The notes beneath the pieces are model-generated. The model was not told where the DNA came from. It saw only the letters and a program-made list of their open reading frames with translations, and searched no databases. Source: Atlantibacter hermannii (GTDB lineage Bacteria > Pseudomonadota > Gammaproteobacteria > Enterobacterales > Enterobacteriaceae). From it: DNA of 64,000 nt. Both the position numbers and the translations under genes were made by a program. The stretch is taken from contig LR134136.1 of the NCBI GenBank assembly GCA_900635495.1, positions 1,736,001 through 1,800,000 of the forward strand, read 5' to 3'. Of the stretch, positions 55,192 to 61,462 are shown one piece after another. The first letter of the stretch is position 1. Every line of letters begins with the position of its first letter.

Positions 55192-56202
55192 TTAACGCTG
55201 CCGTCGGGCGTTTTTATCAATATACATGTCGGCGTCGGCTTTTCGCAGCGCGCTGTCAGGGTCTTCCTGAGCAGGCTGCGCGACGTAAATCCCGATGCTG
55301 GCACCGCCATAGTTCAGCGCGACATCCCTGAGAAGGTATTTGCCTGTCAGTAACCCATTTAGGCGCGCCTTCAGTCTGGAGGCGTTTTTTTCCTGGGGAG
55401 CATCCACTGCGCCGCCCAATTCCGCCACTAAAAACTCGTCGCCACCGAGACGGCCAATAATATCGTCCTTGCTGACTCCCGCAGAGAGTCGATCGCTCAC
55501 CTGAATCAAAAACAGGTCGCCGGTTTCATGACCGTGCAGATCGTTGATCTCTTTAAAATCGTCCAGATCGATAAACGCGATGATCACCGTGCGTTTCATG
55601 TGGCGGGCGATGGAAAACAGCGCATCCAGATTCTTAAAAATCGCCCTGCGATTGGGAAGATTGGTAAGCGGATCGGTATAAGAGTGCGCAATCAACGCGG
55701 CGTTGGCTTCACGCAACTGTTCAAGCAGGGAATCTTTCTGCACGTACTGGGCGATCAATCCGGCAAACAGACGCAGCACATATTCGGCGCGTACTGACAG
55801 ATCTTTTTTGTCCGAGCTGGCGGCGCACAGCGTACCGTACAGCGTGCCATCGTCAAGCTGAACGGGCGTACTGACATACGTCCGCACGCCAAGCGCTTTT
55901 GCGGCGGCGGAATCGCCCCAGCGCCCCGCCACATCGTTGGTGTACAGGCAACCCTCATCCATCGCGCGTTTGCACAGCGTGTCTCCCCAGGGCACGCTCA
56001 TGCCTTCAGGGATCTGCATTTCCTTGCTGTTGCGCGAAAACAAGATCAGCTGCTTACCTTGTTCCACTTCCACCTTGGTCAAATAGGTGGAGTCCATCTC
56101 CGTCACTATTTCCAGGGTTTCCAGCAGTTTTCTGACCAGCCCTTCCAGTGAGTTTTCCGAGGCCAGAGTTTCTGAAATCCGTGACAGAATAAAATCAGAC
56201 AT
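55192..56202 (-). CDS. GAF-GGDEF diguanylate cyclase, DgcP-like
   Basis: This is a cytosolic enzyme predicted to make cyclic di-GMP from two GTP. From the ATG at 56202 it has 336 residues. A GAF sensor domain (about 20-155, with MDSTYLTKVEVE and VRTYVSTPVQLDDGTLYGTLCAAS) precedes the catalytic domain with TDPLTNLPNRRA and the intact RLGGDEF motif at 253-257. The region where an RxxD inhibitory site is expected shows none. Domain plan and sequence resemble E. coli DgcP (YeaP), which is at a different locus there. It lies between the beta-glucoside porin and agp, so its gene context differs from E. coli. Confidence 0.88.
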   Translation of the reverse strand: MSDFILSRISETLASENSLEGLVRKLLETLEIVTEMDSTYLTKVEVEQGKQLILFSRNSKEMQIPEGMSVPWGDTLCKRAMDEGCLYTNDVAGRWGDSAAAKALGVRTYVSTPVQLDDGTLYGTLCAASSDKKDLSVRAEYVLRLFAGLIAQYVQKDSLLEQLREANAALIAHSYTDPLTNLPNRRAIFKNLDALFSIARHMKRTVIIAFIDLDDFKEINDLHGHETGDLFLIQVSDRLSAGVSKDDIIGRLGGDEFLVAELGGAVDAPQEKNASRLKARLNGLLTGKYLLRDVALNYGGASIGIYVAQPAQEDPDSALRKADADMYIDKNARRQR

Positions 56203-56465
56203 TGCGAACGTACGCTCCAGATAAAGTGAACCGGGAATTCCAGCTGTTGGCACCCGGCGGCAGGATCAATCATAACAAGAAATACTCGCTTTGCAGACTA
56301 AGCCCGGCGCGTGCAGCCTGTAAGAGTCTGCTGCCGGACAGAGGCCGTCAAACAACGCGTCTGTCATAAAACCGTCATTTTGCGACGCCAACGCCGCGGC
56401 AGCGCAAAATTTTCTGCCACACTTGGTTCGACACGTTTTCGCTTTAATCGTTTAAGGGAATCGGT

Positions 56466-57704
56466 ATGAATAAAAAAATAATCGCGCTGGCGCTCTCCTC
56501 CGTATGCTGTATTCCGGCCCTGGCCAGTGCGCAAACTGCGCCTGAGGGTTATCAACTCCAGCAGGTGTTGCTGATGAGCCGTCATAACTTGCGTGCGCCG
56601 CTTGCCAATAACGGCAGCGTGCTGGAGCAATCCACTGCGCAACAATGGCCGGAATGGGATGTGCCGGGCGGACAACTCACCACCAAGGGCGGCGTCCTTG
56701 AAGTCTATATGGGGCACTATTTCCGCGAATGGCTTGCCGATCAGGGGTTAGTGAAGAATGGCGAATGCCCCACCGCGCATCGCGTTTACGCCTATGCCAA
56801 CAGCCTGCAACGCACGGTCGCCACTGCGCAGTTCTTTATCACCGGCGCATTTCCCGGCTGCGATATCCCGGTTCATCATCAGGAAAAAATGGGCACCATG
56901 GACCCGACCTTTAACCCGGTGATCACCAATACGTCGCCGGAGTTCCAACAGGCAGCGCTCAAAGCCATGGAAACCCAGCGCGAACATTCTCAACTGGATG
57001 AGAGCTACCGGCTGCTGGAGGCGGTGACCGGTTATGAAAATTCCCCCGCCTGTAAAGAGAAACAGGTCTGCGATTTAACCGCGGCAAAAGACACCTTCAG
57101 CGCCAAACCTACGGAAGAGCCGGGCGTAAGCGGCCCGCTTAAAGTGGGTAACTCGCTGGTGGATGCGTTCACACTCCAGTATTACGAAGGCTTTCCGATG
57201 GATGAAGTGGCCTGGGGGCAGATCAAGACCGACAAGCAGTGGAGCGTGTTATCGAAGCTGAAAAACACCTATCAGGACACCCTGTTTACTTCGCCGGAAG
57301 TTGCGCGCAACGTCTCCGCACCGCTGGTTAAATACATTCAAAAATCGCTGGTGGCGGAAAAGCAGGGGCCTACAATTACCGTGCTGGTCGGGCACGACTC
57401 CAATATTGCCTCACTGCTGACGGCGCTCGACTTCAGGCCTTATCAACTTCCGCATCAATACGAGCGTACCCCGATTGGGGGAAAAATCATGTTCCAGCGC
57501 TGGCATGACACCAAAGCCAATCGCGATCTCATGAAAGTGGAGTATGTGTATCAAAGCAGCCAGCAGCTGCGTGATGCGACGCCGTTAAACCTCGAGAGCC
57601 CGCCCCAGCGCGTAACGCTGCAACTTAACGGCTGCCCAACCGACAGCGACGGTTTTTGTCCGTGGGATAAATTTACCGGCGTGCTGGAGGAGGCAGTGAA
57701 ATAA
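56466..57704 (+). CDS. agp: Glucose-1-phosphatase Agp
   Basis: Agp is a periplasmic histidine acid phosphatase that scavenges glucose from glucose-1-phosphate and has some phytase activity. The protein has 412 residues (E. coli 413) with a signal peptide ending near ALASA. The catalytic motif is MSRHNLRAP, with the His-Asp pair in VGHDSNIASLL. Cysteines for the disulphides are conserved (GECPTAH, FPGCDIP, PACKEKQVC, NGCPTDSDGFCPWD). The ATG follows TAAGGGAATCGGT. It is convergent with yccJ. Confidence 0.96.
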   Translation: MNKKIIALALSSVCCIPALASAQTAPEGYQLQQVLLMSRHNLRAPLANNGSVLEQSTAQQWPEWDVPGGQLTTKGGVLEVYMGHYFREWLADQGLVKNGECPTAHRVYAYANSLQRTVATAQFFITGAFPGCDIPVHHQEKMGTMDPTFNPVITNTSPEFQQAALKAMETQREHSQLDESYRLLEAVTGYENSPACKEKQVCDLTAAKDTFSAKPTEEPGVSGPLKVGNSLVDAFTLQYYEGFPMDEVAWGQIKTDKQWSVLSKLKNTYQDTLFTSPEVARNVSAPLVKYIQKSLVAEKQGPTITVLVGHDSNIASLLTALDFRPYQLPHQYERTPIGGKIMFQRWHDTKANRDLMKVEYVYQSSQQLRDATPLNLESPPQRVTLQLNGCPTDSDGFCPWDKFTGVLEEAVK

Positions 57705-57710
57705 GCTGAT

Positions 57711-57732
57711 GCCCCCGCCGTCAGGCGGGGGC
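57711..57732. terminator. GC-rich hairpin between agp and yccJ
   Basis: The perfect 9-bp stem GCCCCCGCC / GGCGGGGGC with loop GTCA lies directly after the agp stop. It lacks a T-run, so it may act as a processing or Rho-linked 3' end. Confidence 0.55.
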
Positions 57733-57738
57733 AAAGGA

Positions 57739-57966
57739 TCAGACGTTCTTACGTTCGATGGTTTGCTCGCCCCAGAACAGGGAGTCTTTATCGGTTTTCT
57801 TAAAGGCGCGGATCAGGACTTCATCATTGCCTTCTTCCCAAATTTTCTCGGCCAGTTTTTCGTCGTAGTCTGCCACCTCAAAGATGGCCTCGGCGATTTC
57901 AGGCGAGGTATTGCGCAATGTTGCCCATTCACCGACATGATGAGCTTTCGATTGTTGATTTGGCAT
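57739..57966 (-). CDS. yccJ: Small conserved protein YccJ
   Basis: This is a short acidic protein of unknown function (PRK family YccJ). It has 75 residues, as in E. coli, starting MPNQQSKAHHVGEWATLRNTSPEIAEAIFEVADYD. It is consistently encoded directly after wrbA (19-base gap here) and in E. coli is part of the wrbA-yccJ stationary-phase operon. The start is preceded by AGGAGGAATACTG. Confidence 0.93.
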   Translation of the reverse strand: MPNQQSKAHHVGEWATLRNTSPEIAEAIFEVADYDEKLAEKIWEEGNDEVLIRAFKKTDKDSLFWGEQTIERKNV

Positions 57967-57985
57967 CAGTATTCCTCCTGTTTCC

Positions 57986-58603
57986 TTAGCTTTTAAGTTT
58001 AACCGTCAGGTTGGCGACATGTTGGCCCTGAAAACGGGCAATCGATAATTCTTCTTCAGAAGGCTGGCGCGAACCGTCGCCGCCTGCGAGGGTGCTGGCG
58101 CCATAAGGCGTACCGCCGCGTACCTGGGAAATATCAAACAGTTCTTTGGTGCCGTAACCGATTGGTACCAGCACCATGCCGTGATGCGCGAGCGTGGTCC
58201 AGGTCGAGGTGATCGTTTGTTCCTCGCCGCCGCCGGTCCCGGTGGACGTAAACACGCTGGCGACCTTGCCGTACAGCGCGCCAGATGCCCACAACCCGCC
58301 GGTCTGGTCCCAGAACGTACGCATCTGGCCAGACATATTGCCGAAGCGGGTTGGCGTACCCACGATAATCGCGTCGTAATTAACCAGTTCCTGCACCGTT
58401 GCTTCAGGCGTGGTTTGCGCTTTACCGCCCGCTTTTGCGAACAGTTCAGGCGGCATGGTTTCGGGCACGCGTCGGATATCCACTTCTACACCGCCCACGC
58501 TCCGCGCCCCTTCGGCGACCGCATTCGCCATTGTTTCAATGTGCCCGTACATGGAGTAATAGAGCACCAGGATGTTGACCTTACCCTGTTCACTGTTTTG
58601 CAT
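57986..58603 (-). CDS. wrbA: NAD(P)H:quinone oxidoreductase WrbA
   Basis: WrbA is a tetrameric flavodoxin-like FMN enzyme that reduces quinones in two-electron steps and is part of the RpoS stress response in E. coli. The protein has 205 residues. The FMN-binding segments VLYYSMYGHIETM, GTPTRFGNMSGQM and STGTGGGEEQTI are intact. The N-terminus is seven residues longer than in E. coli (MQNSEQGKVNILV). I kept the upstream ATG because a GTGAGG Shine-Dalgarno lies 9 bases before it. yccJ follows on the same strand. Confidence 0.96.
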   Translation of the reverse strand: MQNSEQGKVNILVLYYSMYGHIETMANAVAEGARSVGGVEVDIRRVPETMPPELFAKAGGKAQTTPEATVQELVNYDAIIVGTPTRFGNMSGQMRTFWDQTGGLWASGALYGKVASVFTSTGTGGGEEQTITSTWTTLAHHGMVLVPIGYGTKELFDISQVRGGTPYGASTLAGGDGSRQPSEEELSIARFQGQHVANLTVKLKS

Positions 58604-58851
58604 ACGAAATCCTCACGTTGCGACCGACACCTAGAAAGAAGCGTAGCACATCAAACTTTTTATCCTGGGTATAACCGTGCTACTGCGCCAGCCGGAGTGT
58701 GTTCAACCCCGTCGCGGGCAAACGGTGCCAGCGGCGTCCATCAGCGAGGCCGAATGGCTTGCCAGGATCGACTATACGACGGAACGGTTTGTTCACCGGT
58801 AACGCATTGTTATCAAGGGTTAACAAAAGAACGCCGGAGGGGATGTTCGAT

Positions 58852-58941
58852 ATGCAAAGCCGATCCGCCTTACCGACATGTTATGACTTATTAAATAACC
58901 TTATGGATGAATTCATGACGTTACGCGTCGGTACGGGATAA
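58852..58941 (+). CDS. Possible small protein, 29 residues (32 from the ATG at 58843)
   Basis: This is a short open frame reading MQSRSALPTCYDLLNNLMD and ending GTG-stop. It has GGAGG 11 bases before this ATG. An alternative ATG at 58843 would leave only two bases after that Shine-Dalgarno. I do not recognise the sequence. It lies in the 500-base gap between wrbA and ymdF, which has no other candidate gene, and about 60 bases before a strong hairpin. There is nothing beyond the ribosome-binding site and position to support it. Confidence 0.35.
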   Translation: MQSRSALPTCYDLLNNLMDEFMTLRVGTG

Positions 58942-59004
58942 ACATATTGCAGAATGTTGCGGTAAGCGCCATGCCAGCCAGATTCAGGCTACGCTTAATC
59001 ATGT

Positions 59005-59033
59005 CTGGTCGCGGAGCAGGTCTCTGCGACCAG
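59005..59033. terminator. Long hairpin upstream of ymdF
   Basis: CTGGTCGCGGAG / CTCTGCGACCAG is a 12-bp stem with one G-T pair and a 5-base loop, followed by TCTGTCATT. It may terminate a transcript from the preceding gap. The T-run is weak. Confidence 0.5.
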
Positions 59034-59103
59034 TCTGTCATTCACATCAGTCATTCCATCAACACTGTATGATGGCTAATGTTTCGTTTTGCGGAGGTTG
59101 GAA

Positions 59104-59283
59104 ATGGCAAATCATCGTGGCGGTTCAGGTAATTTTGCTGAAAATCGTGAGCGGGCGGCTGAAGCGGGCCGTAAAGGCGGCCAGGCCAGCGGCGGAAACT
59201 TCAAAAACGACCCTCAGCGTGCCTCTGAAGCAGGCAAAAAAGGCGGTAAAAACAGCCACGGCGGGAATCGCGGTGGTGAGTAG
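59104..59283 (+). CDS. ymdF: KGG-repeat stress protein YmdF
   Basis: This is a small, glycine-rich, hydrophilic protein of the stress-induced KGG family (GsiB/YciG-like). It has 59 residues with repeats of EAGRKGGQASGG, EAGKKGGKNSHG type. It starts MANHRGGSGNFAENRERA, as in E. coli YmdF. The ATG is preceded by GGAGGTTGGAA. The function is unknown. Relatives respond to general stress and to swarming or motility conditions. Confidence 0.92.
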   Translation: MANHRGGSGNFAENRERAAEAGRKGGQASGGNFKNDPQRASEAGKKGGKNSHGGNRGGE

Positions 59284-59443
59284 CGAAGGTCTGCAAGGCG
59301 TATAAACCCTGCCGGCCGTATTACGCTACGTTGTTGTCCCGCACCACATCGCCGCCGGCCTGGTCCGGCGGTTTTGTTTAAACCATTGCACCTGTTCCTA
59401 ATCCATCGCAAACTTGAAGGCTGTCACATTTCCGGACCGCCTT

Positions 59444-60361
59444 ATGCCTTCGTTACGCCAGCGCTATCAATTCTCTGTTAAACCCCAGGAAGCGTTACTG
59501 ATCCTCATCACCATGTTCTGGGGCGGGACGTTTCTTGCGGTGCAATACGCCGTCACCCTTAGCGATCCGTTCTTCTTTGTCGGGCTGCGTTTTGCCACGG
59601 CAGCGCTGGCGGTCGGCATACTGTCGCTCAACACGCTGCGCGGCCTGACGCGCCTTGAACTCAGGGCGGGGGTGTGTATCGGTATCGCTATCGCCATGGG
59701 CTACAGTCTGCAAACCTGGGGGCTTCAGTCGATTCCCAGCAGCAAGTCGGCATTTATCACGGCGATGTATGTGCCGCTGGTGCCGTTGTTGCAGTGGCTG
59801 TGTCTCGGCAGGCTGCCAGGGTTAATGTCCTGGATCGGCGTGGCGCTGGCGTTTATCGGGCTGGTGTTTCTTGCCGGGCCGGACGGCAATTTACTGGCGC
59901 TGGGGCAGGGCGAAATCATTACCCTCGTTGGCGCTGTCGCGATTGCCGCTGAAATCATTCTGATCAGCGCGTGGGCGGGTAAAGTTGACATCAGGCGCGT
60001 CACCGTAGTGCAACTGGCGGTCGCCTCGCTGGTGTCGTTTATGATGATGGTCCCGGCAGGCGAAAGCGTTCCGCCGCTTTCCAGTGGCCTGCTGATCGTG
60101 GCACTGGGCCTCGGTGTGTTCAGCGCGATTATTCAGGTCACCATGAACTGGGCCCAGCGCAGCGTATCGCCAACGCGGGCCACGGTGATTTACACCGGCG
60201 AACCGGTGTGGGCCGGGATTTTTGGCCGTATGGCCGGGGAGCGTCTGCCGGCAATCGCCCTGCTGGGCGGTTTATGCATTGTACTGGGCGTGCTGGTCAG
60301 TGAGTTAAAACTGAAAAAGAAGCCTGCCCGCGAGCAGACTGGGGAACAAACGGACAGTTAA
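59444..60361 (+). CDS. EamA/DMT-family transporter
   Basis: This is an inner-membrane exporter of the drug/metabolite transporter superfamily. From the ATG at 59444 it has 305 residues with ten hydrophobic helices in two EamA repeats (first from LLILITMFWGGTFLAVQYAV, second from GEIITLVGAVAIAAEIILIS). A charged tail (KLKKKPAREQTGEQTDS) ends the protein. An in-frame TTG at 59414 would add ten residues but has no better ribosome site. It ends 13 bases before rutR on the same strand, so the two are likely co-transcribed. The substrate is unknown. The pairing with RutR raises the possibility of a nucleobase or its breakdown product. Confidence 0.85.
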   Translation: MPSLRQRYQFSVKPQEALLILITMFWGGTFLAVQYAVTLSDPFFFVGLRFATAALAVGILSLNTLRGLTRLELRAGVCIGIAIAMGYSLQTWGLQSIPSSKSAFITAMYVPLVPLLQWLCLGRLPGLMSWIGVALAFIGLVFLAGPDGNLLALGQGEIITLVGAVAIAAEIILISAWAGKVDIRRVTVVQLAVASLVSFMMMVPAGESVPPLSSGLLIVALGLGVFSAIIQVTMNWAQRSVSPTRATVIYTGEPVWAGIFGRMAGERLPAIALLGGLCIVLGVLVSELKLKKKPAREQTGEQTDS

Positions 60362-60374
60362 CAGGAGCTAGCCC

Positions 60375-61010
60375 ATGACACAGGGAAGCAAAAACGGCGG
60401 GAAACGATCGAAAGCCGTGGCGGCAAAGCGGGACGCTATTTTACAGGCCGGTCTCAGCCAGTTCGCAAAGTACGGCATTCATGGCGCTACCCTTGAGCAC
60501 ATCGCCGAATGCGCCGGCGTGTCGAAAACTAATCTGCTGTACTATTTTCCGTCAAAGGACGTTCTTTATATCGAGGTACTAAAACAGATTCTGTCGATCT
60601 GGCTGGCGCCGCTGCGGGCGTTTCGCCGGGATCTGGAGCCGCTGGCCGCCATTGGCGAGTATATCCGGCTCAAGATGGAAGTTTCCCGGGATTATCCCGA
60701 GGCTTCACGGCTGTTCTGTATGGAGATGCTGCAGGGCGCGCCACTGTTGATGGGCGAACTCGACGGGGATGTGCGACCGCTGGTGGAGGAGAAGTCTGCT
60801 ATCGTCGCTGCCTGGGTGGCGCAGGGAAAACTGGCGCCTGTCGATCCCCATCACCTGATTTTTATGATTTGGGCGACAACCCAACATTACGCGGATTTTT
60901 CAGTGCAGGTCGAAGCGGTAACCGGCGCCACGCTAAAAGATGACGCCTTTTTTCGCCACACGGTGGAAAACGTCCAGCGTATGATCATTGACGGTATTCG
61001 CCCGCGTTAA
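60375..61010 (+). CDS. rutR: TetR-family pyrimidine regulator RutR
   Basis: RutR is a uracil/thymine-responsive repressor/activator. In E. coli it controls the rutABCDEFG pyrimidine-degradation operon and also carAB. The protein has 211 residues (E. coli 212). The N-terminal TetR helix-turn-helix reads GATLEHIAECAGVSKTNLLYYFPSKDVLY. The ligand domain is well conserved (FRRDLEPLAAIGEYIRLK.EVSRDYPEASRLFCMEML, ending RMIIDGIRPR). The ATG follows AACAGGAGCTAGCCC. In E. coli rutR is divergent from rutA. Here an EamA gene stands upstream in the same direction, and no rut enzymes are present locally. Confidence 0.93.
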   Translation: MTQGSKNGGKRSKAVAAKRDAILQAGLSQFAKYGIHGATLEHIAECAGVSKTNLLYYFPSKDVLYIEVLKQILSIWLAPLRAFRRDLEPLAAIGEYIRLKMEVSRDYPEASRLFCMEMLQGAPLLMGELDGDVRPLVEEKSAIVAAWVAQGKLAPVDPHHLIFMIWATTQHYADFSVQVEAVTGATLKDDAFFRHTVENVQRMIIDGIRPR

Positions 61011-61405
61011 TTGGTCGCGGCAGGCAGTGGGCAGCTTAAATCGCCTTCGCCGCATTGCAGCAACGATTCCAGCCAGGCGGTGCGCTCGCGTGTTTTATCG
61101 GTCAGACACTGGCTGTAGATCATCGGCTGAATGCTGCCGCCTTCCACACCAGACGCAACAAAATCGCAATCGGCGTCGCGCAGTTTGATCCACGCATTTT
61201 GCGCGTTCCTGAGTATCTCATGCTGTTCCTTGCTGGCCAGCGTAAAGACTTTTTTATAGGCCGCGTTCAGCTCGCCGTCGGCTTTTTTATATTCGCTTGC
61301 CGCGCACTGGTTCAGCTCCATCTGCGTTTCGGCTTTTTCGCAATCGTCTGCCAGCGCAGCGGAAGACATCAGCAGCGCAAAACACAGTAATCCCATTCGT
61401 TTCAT
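61007..61405 (-). CDS. Lysozyme-inhibitor LprI-like secreted protein (DUF1311)
   Basis: This is a small periplasmic protein of the LprI/DUF1311 family. Some members inhibit lysozyme, and most are uncharacterised. The protein has 132 residues with a signal peptide MKRMGLLCFALLMSSAALA. The mature part has conserved cysteines (DDCEKA, LNQCAA, DADCDFV, YSQCLTDKTRERT). The helix YKKADGELNAAYKKVF is diagnostic of the family. It has two extra cysteines near the end (LQCGEGDLSCPLP). The stop overlaps the rutR stop in TTAA, so the genes are convergent. Confidence 0.85.
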   Translation of the reverse strand: MKRMGLLCFALLMSSAALADDCEKAETQMELNQCAASEYKKADGELNAAYKKVFTLASKEQHEILRNAQNAWIKLRDADCDFVASGVEGGSIQPMIYSQCLTDKTRERTAWLESLLQCGEGDLSCPLPAATN

Positions 61406-61414
61406 GATCGATCC

Positions 61415-61446
61415 CCAAAAAAAAAAAGCTCCTGAAAAGGAGCTTT
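61415..61446 (-). terminator. Rho-independent terminator after putA
   Basis: On the minus strand the stem AAAGCTCCT / AGGAGCTTT is followed by eleven T, 17 bases past the putA stop. Confidence 0.9.
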
Positions 61447-61462
61447 TAAGAGTAGCGAAGCG

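Noticed and set aside
61417..61427. Run of eleven A as a sequencing artefact or repeat
   Set aside because: It is the T-tract of the putA terminator on the minus strand, adjacent to a perfect stem.
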